DNA of 20,115 nucleotides from CAZPDM01 sp964585305. Lineage in GTDB: Bacteria > Planctomycetota > Uabimicrobiia > Uabimicrobiales > JABWCH01. The notes beneath the pieces are model-generated. The model was not told where the DNA came from, made no database searches, and saw nothing but the letters and a program-made list of their open reading frames with translations. Of the stretch, positions 1 through 7,065 are shown piece by piece. Position 1 is the stretch's first letter. Every line of letters starts with the position of its first letter. The stretch lies in the NCBI GenBank assembly GCA_964585305.1, contig CAZPDM010000083.1:1-20115 (forward strand), written 5' to 3'. Position numbers and translations under genes: made by a program.

Positions 1-1965
1 CTATTTTTTCAATAATTCCTGTTCAATTTTTTGTAAATCTTGTAACCAGACATTTGCAACAGCATCGCTAGGCATACGCCAATCTCCTCTTGGAGATAGT
101 GCAACTGTTCCAACTTTAGGTCCATCTGGCAGACATGAACGTTTAAATTGTTGAGAAAAAAATCGTTGATAAAAAACTTTCATCCATTGTAAAATTTCTT
201 GCGGCTGGTACATGTCAGCAAAAGTGTGGCAAGCTAATATAGCAATCTTACGCGGAGAATATTGAAAACGTAGAGTGTAATAAAGAAAATAATCATGCAA
301 AATATATGGACCAATAGAATTTTCTGTTATCTGTTGACTTTCTCCTTCTTTATCTATGGGCAATAATTCAGGAGAGGCAGGAGTTTGGCAAATATCTTGT
401 AAGATAGCAGAAATTTGGCCAGTAAATTCATGCTGAGAAGACCATTCAATTAAAGAAGAAACTAAAGTTTTTGGGACACCGCTATTCACAGCATACATAG
501 AAATATGATCACCACTATACGTACACCAGCCTAACGCAAGCTCAGAAAGATCACCTGTTCCAATGACAATTGCTTTTAGCTTATTTGCTAAATCCATAAG
601 AATTTGAGTGCGTTCGCGAGCTTGTGCATTTTCATACGTAATATCATGAACATTTGGATCATGTTCAATATCAAGAAAATGTTGCTCAATTGCTTTATGA
701 ATAGGAATGACTTTTAAAGTAACTCCTAGTAACTCCGCTAAACTTTCAGCATTTGATTTTGTTCGATTTGTTGTTCCCAAACCAGGCATTGTAACCGCAT
801 AAATATTTTTAATATCAAGATTGATCTTTTGAAATGCTTTGATTGTAACAAGTAGTGCTAAAGTAGAATCTACACCACCAGAAACTCCTATTACAGCAGC
901 TTTGCATGAAGTCGCTAACATTCTCTTGGCTAAAGCTGTAGTTTGTATAGCAAATATCTCTTGATATTTTTGTAAGCGTTCTTCTTGTATGGGTACAAAT
1001 GGATAAGTTGGAGTGCTTCGATATAATTTATCTGTATTGATTTCGATTGTTGTAAAAGGAATTAACCGTAAAGAATTTGGAGCAGGAGATTGTGCAAAAG
1101 TACGACTTTGAATACGTTCTGCAAGCAATCTTTGTACATCAATATCTGCTATGGCAATTTGAGTTTCAAACTCAAAGCGAGATGTTTCAGCAAGGATTAC
1201 TCCATTTTCTGCAATGACAGAATGTCCAGCAAATACTAGGTCTGTTGTAGATTCTCCTGGACCTGCAGCAGCATAAGCATACGCAGCTAAACATCTACCA
1301 GATTGCGATTGTATCAATAACCTGCGATATTCTAATTTTCCAATAAGAGCGTTGCTGGAAGATGGATTTACAAGTACTGTTGCTCCTTGTAAAGCCATTT
1401 CACTACTTGGAGGTTGTGGAACCCAAAGATCTTCACAAAGCTCAACTCCAACAATACAATCTAAATAAGATTCGCTTTGGAATAGCAAATCCTTTCCAAA
1501 AGGAATACGTTGTTTATGCCAAAATACTTCTGTGCTAGTACGATCATACTCACTTGCAAACCAACGCTGTTCATAAAATTCATGAGTATTAGGCAAATAG
1601 CTTTTGGGAATAATTCCTAAAACATTTCCATGTGAAATAAAAATGGCACAATTAAATAACTTTCCAAATAATAAACATGGTGCTCCCACAACAATCGCTA
1701 ATTTTCGATGTGCACTATATGATGCAAGTTTAAAAACAGCTTCACAAGCATAATCCAAAAGAACTTGCTGATAAAATAGATCTCCACAAGTATATCCTGT
1801 AATACATAATTCAGGAAATACGACTAATTGCACGCCCTGTGCAGAACATTCATCCATTGCTGCACAAATTTTTTGTCGATTATAGTCCACATCAGCTACT
1901 TGTAATTGAGGAGAAACAACAGCAATGCGGAAAAAACCAAGAGAAGATAACCGTTCTTTAATCAT
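1..1965 (-). CDS. nadE: Glutamine-dependent NAD+ synthetase
   Basis: Makes NAD+ from deamido-NAD+, ATP and glutamine, the last step of NAD synthesis, in the cytoplasm. At 654 residues it is the long, two-domain form. The N-terminal nitrilase-fold glutaminase carries the expected triad in context: Glu52 (FPELCITGY), Lys121 (IPKSYLPN) and Cys177 (VELCEDLW). The C-terminal amidotransferase-type ATP pyrophosphatase domain has the P-loop SGGVDS at 362-367 and a GTGDLSELALGW motif. Both active sites therefore look intact, so it should use glutamine rather than only ammonia. The stop codon is the first three bases of the window, so the gene is complete. The ATG at 1965 is preceded by AGGAAA about 5 bases upstream. 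It is divergent from the small-protein/SUMF1 pair and has its own promoter. Confidence 0.96.
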   Translation of the reverse strand: MIKERLSSLGFFRIAVVSPQLQVADVDYNRQKICAAMDECSAQGVQLVVFPELCITGYTCGDLFYQQVLLDYACEAVFKLASYSAHRKLAIVVGAPCLLFGKLFNCAIFISHGNVLGIIPKSYLPNTHEFYEQRWFASEYDRTSTEVFWHKQRIPFGKDLLFQSESYLDCIVGVELCEDLWVPQPPSSEMALQGATVLVNPSSSNALIGKLEYRRLLIQSQSGRCLAAYAYAAAGPGESTTDLVFAGHSVIAENGVILAETSRFEFETQIAIADIDVQRLLAERIQSRTFAQSPAPNSLRLIPFTTIEINTDKLYRSTPTYPFVPIQEERLQKYQEIFAIQTTALAKRMLATSCKAAVIGVSGGVDSTLALLVTIKAFQKINLDIKNIYAVTMPGLGTTNRTKSNAESLAELLGVTLKVIPIHKAIEQHFLDIEHDPNVHDITYENAQARERTQILMDLANKLKAIVIGTGDLSELALGWCTYSGDHISMYAVNSGVPKTLVSSLIEWSSQHEFTGQISAILQDICQTPASPELLPIDKEGESQQITENSIGPYILHDYFLYYTLRFQYSPRKIAILACHTFADMYQPQEILQWMKVFYQRFFSQQFKRSCLPDGPKVGTVALSPRGDWRMPSDAVANVWLQDLQKIEQELLKK

Positions 1966-2005
1966 AAAATTTCCTATTTCAATATTGAGATTTTTATTAG
2001 AAAAA

Positions 2006-2035
2006 ATTATATCATAAAGCCTTTTTTTCAGTCAA
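2006..2035 (-). promoter_or_regulatory. Predicted sigma70 promoter of nadE
   Basis: On the minus strand TTGACT (2030-2035) and a perfect TATAAT (2006-2011) are separated by 18 bases, with a TG one base upstream of the -10 (extended -10). This lies about 40 bases before the nadE ATG. Prediction from sequence only. Confidence 0.6.
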
Positions 2036-2069
2036 GAAAAATAGGCAAAATATTTGTGAGCAATTTTAT

Positions 2070-2098
2070 TTGAAAAACTAGAAAAAATGTGCTATCTT
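2070..2098 (+). promoter_or_regulatory. Predicted promoter of the 77-residue protein/SUMF1 pair
   Basis: TTGAAA (2070-2075), 17-base spacer, TATCTT (2093-2098) with TGC just before the -10 (extended -10 type). It would start transcription about 37 bases ahead of the 2142 start codon and is the only good candidate on this strand of the 176-base divergent gap. Confidence 0.5.
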
Positions 2099-2141
2099 AA
2101 TTTTAAATAAATAGTTAAATCACTAAACAGGAGATAAGCAA

Positions 2142-2375
2142 ATGCCGCGTGGTGAAGCAATTATTGTTCGCCGTTCCGGAGGTGGAATTGTAGAATTCCG
2201 ACTGATTCCTCCTAATCAAGGAAACAATAAATCTTTTGCAACCGATAATGTTATTCGTGGTTCTATGGATACAATTTCTTTAGAAAAATTTAATAATCTT
2301 TTGCTTTGGTTACAACAAAATGGCCGTTTAGCAGAAACCGAAGAAATGATTAAAATCATACTAAAAAACAAATGA
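2142..2375 (+). CDS. Small protein of unknown function (77 aa)
   Basis: I do not recognise this family. The case for a real gene is the AGGAGA ribosome binding site 7 bases before the ATG, a promoter upstream, and tight spacing (26 bases) to the following SUMF1-fold gene. The protein begins with a basic, glycine-rich stretch (MPRGEAIIVRRSGGG), probably beta-strand, and ends with a predicted amphipathic helical segment (about residues 44-77, rich in Leu, Ile and Lys). There is no signal peptide, membrane span or cysteine, so it should be cytoplasmic. Its genomic position suggests it works with, or regulates, the SUMF1-fold protein, but that is inference from co-orientation only. Confidence 0.7.
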   Translation: MPRGEAIIVRRSGGGIVEFRLIPPNQGNNKSFATDNVIRGSMDTISLEKFNNLLLWLQQNGRLAETEEMIKIILKNK

Positions 2376-2401
2376 AAATGTCAACTTAAAGGTAATTGTA
2401 T

Positions 2402-3349
2402 ATGCCAGATAATTTGCCAAATATTGATAATATTCCAGAAGAATGGCCAACGGATCTTTGGCAAGCCTGTTGGGATGAAGAAAATCAACGATGGGATATT
2501 ACTAATTCGGAATGGATGAAATTAGAAAACCGCCAACAATTTATTTTATCTTGTCAATATCAGAAATGGTACAGTCATAAATTTTCTTTACCTCTTGAAA
2601 AAATTATTGAAATTCCTGGAAAAGAAGAAAATTTAATCGAAAATTCTGAAATATGCTCTCAAAAAATTGTCTTAAGACTTATTCCCCCTGGAGAATTTTG
2701 GATGGGTTCTCCAGAAGATGAAGTTGGACACAACTACACTGAACTTCAACATCCTGTAGCAATCACGCATCCTTACTATATAGGAAAATATTTAATCACT
2801 CAGGGGCAATGGAAAGCAGTTACAGGGTTTAATCCTTCTAAATTTCACGAAGCGGGTTTAAATTGCCCTGTAGAACAAGTTGACTGGTTAGATTGCCAAG
2901 AATTTTGTCGAAAACTAAAGGGAATAAGCCAAATTTCATCTGAATGCAATTTTCAAATTCCCACAGAAGCAGAATGGGAATATTCCTGTCGAAGTGGCGT
3001 AACTTCGCAATATTTTTGGGCAGGAACACCAGAAGAATTTGATCAATATGGTTGGGATAAAAATAACTCTGATCAACAAACCCATCCTGTCGGCCAAAAG
3101 TTACCAAATGCTTGGGAATTATATGATATTGCTGGATTAGTTTGGCAATGGTGCCGAGATGTGAAAGCATATTATTATCTTGATACATTACTTGAAGATC
3201 CTTGCAATCAAGATGGTTATGGACGAATTATTCGTGGAGGTTCCTGGCGATTACCTGCAAAACATTTTCGTTCAGCTATACAGATCGTTCGAGAACCAGA
3301 TTTTAATGATGCTTATTTAGGATTTCGAATTGTTTTAGAGAATAATTAG
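2402..3349 (+). CDS. SUMF1/FGE-fold protein, probably not a true formylglycine enzyme
   Basis: A formylglycine-generating-enzyme/SUMF1 domain covers about residues 88-313 of 315. Visible family motifs are IPPGEFWMGSPEDEVG, the PVEQVDWLDCQEFC strand-helix, IPTEAEWEYSCRSG, YDIAGLVWQWCRD and RIIRGGSW followed by YLGFRIV. True FGEs bind copper with two cysteines shortly after GGS(Y/W); here those positions are Leu and Phe (GGSWRLPAKHFRSA). Oxidase activity is therefore unlikely, and a binding, sensing or EgtB/PvdO-like role is more plausible. The first 85 residues are an unrecognised Trp-rich extension. I start at ATG 2402, with AAAGG 9 bases upstream; an in-frame TTG at 2396 is a weaker alternative. 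No signal peptide is visible, so it is probably cytoplasmic. Co-oriented with the preceding small gene. Confidence 0.88.
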   Translation: MPDNLPNIDNIPEEWPTDLWQACWDEENQRWDITNSEWMKLENRQQFILSCQYQKWYSHKFSLPLEKIIEIPGKEENLIENSEICSQKIVLRLIPPGEFWMGSPEDEVGHNYTELQHPVAITHPYYIGKYLITQGQWKAVTGFNPSKFHEAGLNCPVEQVDWLDCQEFCRKLKGISQISSECNFQIPTEAEWEYSCRSGVTSQYFWAGTPEEFDQYGWDKNNSDQQTHPVGQKLPNAWELYDIAGLVWQWCRDVKAYYYLDTLLEDPCNQDGYGRIIRGGSWRLPAKHFRSAIQIVREPDFNDAYLGFRIVLENN

Positions 3350-3452
3350 AAGTCTATAAGACTTTAAGAAAAGATTACTAAATTCAAAAAAGTCAAAATA
3401 TAATAACTTAAATATATTATAAATATAGTGTTACATTCTTAATAATTTTTTC

Positions 3453-3482
3453 TTGACGCACTGTAGCTCTTTCTGGTATAAT
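3453..3482 (+). promoter_or_regulatory. Strong predicted sigma70 promoter of the Ptb-Buk fusion gene
   Basis: TTGACG (3453-3458), 18-base spacer, perfect TATAAT (3477-3482), with TGG immediately upstream of the -10 (extended -10). It is one of the best promoter matches in the window. Expected start near 3489, leaving a leader of about 100 bases. Confidence 0.65.
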
Positions 3483-3526
3483 TTATTTTGCTGTGCAAAA
3501 TATTTCTTAAAGACTTTATTAAGGCA

Positions 3527-3581
3527 GGAAAATATTATTTTGTTTTCTGGTTGAAAACCTTAACAAAATAATATATTTTCC
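3527..3581 (+). promoter_or_regulatory. Leader hairpin directly upstream of the Ptb-Buk start codon
   Basis: The arm 3527-3544 (GGAAAATATTATTTTGTT) pairs with 3562-3581, whose reverse complement is identical apart from a 2-base TA insertion. A small inner stem GGTT/AACC lies at 3549-3559. The only Shine-Dalgarno-like bases (AGGA, 3526-3529) are at the 5' base of the hairpin, and only 9 bases separate the hairpin from the ATG. Folding would both mask and move this site. There is no T-run, so it is not a simple terminator. Confidence 0.5.
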
Positions 3582-3590
3582 GTTAAAACT

Positions 3591-5924
3591 ATGGAAAACA
3601 AAATCGGAAAACATTTGCAAGAACACTTGCAAAAGATTACTAAACCGGTCTATGTTGTATTTCCAGAAGCTTATGCAGGAAATATTCAAGATGCAATGGC
3701 AATTTTAAAGGATTATCCTCAAATTCGGACTATTCCTTTATGTAATGCCATGTTAAAAACCGGAGCATTTGATAGCCTAATTGATAGTCTTTGTGAAGAG
3801 TTTTGGCAACTTACTTTGCAGTACATGAAAAAGCAGATGGCTAAAGGTCGCGTTACACAAGAAGAAATCGATCGTTTTACAAAAGAACAAGCTAAAAAAG
3901 CATTATACGATCCACTAAATTTAGGTTTAATGATGACAAAACGAGGTTATGCTGATGCAGAAGTTGGTGGATACGAAACCAGTACTGCAGAACATTCACG
4001 CCGCGGTTTGTATATTGTGAATAAAGACCCACGCCAAGATAATATTGTTTGCTCAATAACTATAGAATTTACCAAACCTCATCGAGTAGAAGATCAACAT
4101 GAAGGCGTATTACGCGAACAAAATTTCTTAACAATTGTTGATCCTGCAATGGGTCGCCCTTCAATTGAATATACCTTTATATCTGGCGTCCCCCTATTAA
4201 AATCTTTGCTCCAAGCAGGACAAATTTCGCAAGAAGCGTACCAAGAAAATATAAATAAATTGTTAGATGAAAAAACAAAATACATCCAGCTTAAAGTAGA
4301 TCAAGCAATTGCAGCATTACGAATGCACAAAATTTTAACAGGAGAAGCTGCTATTGGAGCATTTATTACACATTCTACTGCTGGATCAGATGAATTAAGC
4401 CCATATATTCGCTTCTTACGAGAAGAAGTTATTCCTGCCATTGTACAAGGACTAACTAAGCGCAAAGTCGATGATGCCATGTTGAAAGATGCGGAATTTG
4501 TAGCAGACGAATGTCAAGTAGAAGCTGCTGCAGATCCTCGTATTGCTCGTAAAAAAGCTGGTAAAACTTTACACGCAGGTTATGCAAATGTTCATATTTG
4601 CGCATCTGTAGTGTCCGCCAACCAACATTATAAAACCTTTTTAGCTTATGATGATATTTTATCTACTATTTGTTGGTCAGGGTTTAAAAAACCTATCTTT
4701 GATCTTTCTCGCAGTTCTCCAGTCAGGGACATTGTTTATAGTGCGATGATGGCTGCAATCCTAGCCCAAGATTGCCAAGAATTACCAGATAAAGAGATGT
4801 GGTATCAAAAAGCTAATGAAGTGCATCAGTCTATTCACAGTTATCGTGTTTTGGCCATCAATCCTGGTTCTACATCTACCAAAGTTGCATTATTTCATAA
4901 TCACAAACAGATATTTAGTGTAAATATCGATCATAGCAAAGATACTAAACCAGCACCTCCTATATCAGATTACGATAAAACTACTGACTTCCGTATGGAA
5001 GCTGTTTTAGCTACATTACAAAAACAAAACTGTGATCTTAAGCAAATTTCTTGTGTGATGGGACGTGGAGGTTTGCTTGATAGCTTACCAAAAGGTGGCG
5101 TTTATGAAATCAATGAACTTATGCTGGAACATTTACGTTCTGCCAAAAATGGTGTTCATGCGTCAAATTTTGGTGCAGCATTAGCCAAACGACTGGCCAA
5201 TCAAATCGGCTGCCCGGCATATATTGCTGATCCTGTTGTGGTTGATGAACAAAGTATGTCTGCTAAAATTACAGGGATCAAAGGAGTTTATCGCAAAGCC
5301 TGTTGGCATGCTTTAAACCAAAAATATGTCGCTCAAAAATGGGCAGAAGAACATAAAAAATCCTATCATTCCACAAACATCATAGTTATCCATCTTGGAG
5401 GAGGATTAAGCGTAGGTGCCCATAGACATGGCCAAGTTGTTGATGTAAACAATGCTTTAGATGGCGATGGCGTATTTGCTATCAATCGAGCCGGCTCTAT
5501 TACACCTGTAAAAACAGTTGAACTTCTGGAAAAATATGGAAAAGAAAAGTTATATGAATTGATCACACGCCAGGGTGGTTTTGCGATGCTTCTTGGAACA
5601 CAAGAATTTCCTAAAATCATCGCCGCAGCTAAGAGTGGCGATCATGAAGCCAGCAATTGCTACAATGCCTTTGTTTATCAATTATCTAAACAAATTTGTA
5701 GCTTAATCCCTGCTTTTTATCCTGATGAAGTGGATCAAGTTATTTTTACCGGTGGCATGGCGCACAATAAAGTCTTCATTGAAGACATTCTCAATTATTT
5801 ACCTAAACAAATGGCCCAACGTTATACTGTATATCCTGGAGAGTTTGAAATGGAAGCTCTCGCATATAACGGTTTAAAAATTTTACGTGGTTTAGAAAAA
5901 GCAAAACAATACCAAGAAAAGTAG
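3591..5924 (+). CDS. Phosphate acyl(butyryl)transferase - butyrate kinase fusion
   Basis: A 777-residue fusion of two consecutive enzymes. Residues about 1-418 are a phosphotransacetylase/phosphotransbutyrylase domain: ADAEVGGYETSTAEHSRRGL, STAGSD (262-267, equivalent to STGGS), ADECQVEAAADP (equivalent to DGELQ.DAA) and DLSRSSPVRDIV (371-382). Residues about 419-777 are a full-length butyrate kinase: the signature INPGSTSTK (423-431), HLGGGLSVGAH (601-611) and FTGGMAHN (719-726). Together they would convert acyl-CoA plus phosphate to acyl phosphate and CoA, then acyl phosphate plus ADP to the free acid and ATP (reversible), in the cytoplasm. The kinase half is butyrate-type rather than acetate-type, so butyrate, isobutyrate or another branched or short acid is the likely substrate. 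The transferase half is longer than a typical Ptb (about 300). Single-gene unit with its own promoter and terminator. No normally spaced ribosome binding site. Confidence 0.9.
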   Translation: MENKIGKHLQEHLQKITKPVYVVFPEAYAGNIQDAMAILKDYPQIRTIPLCNAMLKTGAFDSLIDSLCEEFWQLTLQYMKKQMAKGRVTQEEIDRFTKEQAKKALYDPLNLGLMMTKRGYADAEVGGYETSTAEHSRRGLYIVNKDPRQDNIVCSITIEFTKPHRVEDQHEGVLREQNFLTIVDPAMGRPSIEYTFISGVPLLKSLLQAGQISQEAYQENINKLLDEKTKYIQLKVDQAIAALRMHKILTGEAAIGAFITHSTAGSDELSPYIRFLREEVIPAIVQGLTKRKVDDAMLKDAEFVADECQVEAAADPRIARKKAGKTLHAGYANVHICASVVSANQHYKTFLAYDDILSTICWSGFKKPIFDLSRSSPVRDIVYSAMMAAILAQDCQELPDKEMWYQKANEVHQSIHSYRVLAINPGSTSTKVALFHNHKQIFSVNIDHSKDTKPAPPISDYDKTTDFRMEAVLATLQKQNCDLKQISCVMGRGGLLDSLPKGGVYEINELMLEHLRSAKNGVHASNFGAALAKRLANQIGCPAYIADPVVVDEQSMSAKITGIKGVYRKACWHALNQKYVAQKWAEEHKKSYHSTNIIVIHLGGGLSVGAHRHGQVVDVNNALDGDGVFAINRAGSITPVKTVELLEKYGKEKLYELITRQGGFAMLLGTQEFPKIIAAAKSGDHEASNCYNAFVYQLSKQICSLIPAFYPDEVDQVIFTGGMAHNKVFIEDILNYLPKQMAQRYTVYPGEFEMEALAYNGLKILRGLEKAKQYQEK

Positions 5925-5937
5925 AAGTAAATAATTA

Positions 5938-5962
5938 AAAGGCGCGGGAATATCGCGCCTTT
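5938..5962 (+). terminator. Rho-independent terminator after the fusion gene
   Basis: AAAGGCGCG (5938-5946) pairs with CGCGCCTTT (5954-5962) around a 7-base loop, 13 bases after the stop codon. The downstream run is short and interrupted (TTTA...GTTTTT). The preceding A-run could let it act on the other strand too. Confidence 0.75.
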
Positions 5963-6010
5963 ATCACGTTTTTACCAATAAGAAATTACAGAGGAATTCT
6001 TTTTATTTTT

Positions 6011-7054
6011 ATGAATATCACAGAATTTGACTACAATCTTCCGGAAGAACTTATCGCACAAGAACCACCGAAAGATCGAGAAGAATCTCGCCTATTAGTT
6101 GTAAATCGCAATCAACATACTTGGCAACACTATGAAAAATTTTCTCTTATTGAAAATTATTTTCAACCTGGTGATGTTTTAGTGCTGAATAATACTAAAG
6201 TTTTATATGCTCGCCTAATTGGGAAGAGAGCTACTGGAGGAAAAGTTGAAGCCTTAATATTACATTCCCAAAATAATATTGCAGAGGCTTTGATACAAAC
6301 AACTCGTCGTCCTAAAGAAGGAGAAAAATTTCAATTTGGCTCTTATCAATCTACCATCTTAGGACGGGGAAAAGAAGGATGGAATCTAGATTTTGGGACT
6401 GCTAATGTGATGAAAATTATGCAGGAAATTGGGTTGCCACCATTACCTCCTTATATCAAACGAAAATATAAAAACGAAGATACAACAAAACATCCGCAAG
6501 TATTATTTGATCGAGAACGCTATCAGACTATATATGCAAAAGTTCTAGGATCGGTTGCAGCACCTACAGCCGGATTTCATTTTACTCCTAATTTATTAGA
6601 AAAGTTACGCGCAAAAGGTGTAGAAATTACAGAAGTTACTTTACATGTTGGAACTGGGACATTCTTGCCCATCAAAGTAGAACAAATTGAACAGCATGTT
6701 ATGCACTATGAGTCCTATAGTGTATCTCCAGAAACAGCAACCATTGTTAATACTGCTTTAGATCAAGGACGTAGAGTTATTGCTACGGGAACAACTTCTT
6801 GTCGGACTTTGGAATCCGCAGGTGTAACAGGGCGAATTATACCAGGGGAAAACGAAACTAATTTATTTATTTATCCTGGTTACAACTATAAAATTATTCA
6901 AGGGTTGATTACGAATTTCCATCTACCTAAAAGCACACTTTTACTGCTTGTCAGTACTTTTGCCGGCACAGAACTTATTCGTAAAGTGTATGAAGATGCC
7001 ATTCAAAAACGTTACCATTTTTTTAGCTATGGCGATGCTATGTTCATTTTTTAA
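6011..7054 (+). CDS. queA: tRNA preQ1(34) S-adenosylmethionine ribosyltransferase-isomerase
   Basis: QueA transfers and isomerises the ribosyl group of S-adenosylmethionine onto preQ1 at position 34 of tRNA, giving epoxyqueuosine in queuosine synthesis. The 347-residue protein has the family's full length and signatures: FDYNLPEELIAQEP at residues 6-19, SRLLV, VLNNTKVLYARL (58-69), AAPTAGFHFT, the HVGTGTFLPIK strand, GTTSCRTLES, and LITNFHLPKS (299-308) followed by TLLLLVSTFAG. The start at 6011 fits the conserved N-terminus; the nearest ribosome binding site is GAGGA, a rather long 15 bases upstream. The gene runs straight into the transketolase gene with an 11-base gap, so they are probably one operon. 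No other queuosine gene is in the window. Confidence 0.97.
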   Translation: MNITEFDYNLPEELIAQEPPKDREESRLLVVNRNQHTWQHYEKFSLIENYFQPGDVLVLNNTKVLYARLIGKRATGGKVEALILHSQNNIAEALIQTTRRPKEGEKFQFGSYQSTILGRGKEGWNLDFGTANVMKIMQEIGLPPLPPYIKRKYKNEDTTKHPQVLFDRERYQTIYAKVLGSVAAPTAGFHFTPNLLEKLRAKGVEITEVTLHVGTGTFLPIKVEQIEQHVMHYESYSVSPETATIVNTALDQGRRVIATGTTSCRTLESAGVTGRIIPGENETNLFIYPGYNYKIIQGLITNFHLPKSTLLLLVSTFAGTELIRKVYEDAIQKRYHFFSYGDAMFIF

Positions 7055-7065
7055 GGATTTTAAAT

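Larger units (their letters stand above)
3350..3590 (+). other. Intergenic region and leader before the acyltransferase-kinase gene
   Basis: The first 100 bases are very AT-rich and hold only a weak 6-bp hairpin (3350-3364, AAGTCT/AGACTT, no T-run) after the SUMF1 stop. The rest carries a strong promoter and a roughly 100-base untranslated leader with a long hairpin, annotated separately. No small ORF or RNA gene is evident. Confidence 0.6.

Noticed and set aside
2396..2401. TTG at 2396 as the SUMF1-fold start
   Set aside because: It adds only two residues, and the ATG at 2402 is better spaced from AAAGG.
2142..2730. Shared LIPP motif in the 77-residue protein (FRLIPPNQG) and the SUMF1 domain (LRLIPPGEF) as evidence of common origin
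   Set aside because: Four residues in common with different surroundings; in the SUMF1 domain it is an ordinary family motif.
2402..3349. SUMF1/C-type-lectin fold as the target of a diversity-generating retroelement
   Set aside because: No reverse transcriptase, template repeat or adenine-biased variable copy is present in the window.
3483..3590. Leader of the fusion gene as a known riboswitch or T-box
   Set aside because: No conserved riboswitch core, T-box sequence or terminator/antiterminator pair could be recognised; it is only a hairpin leader.
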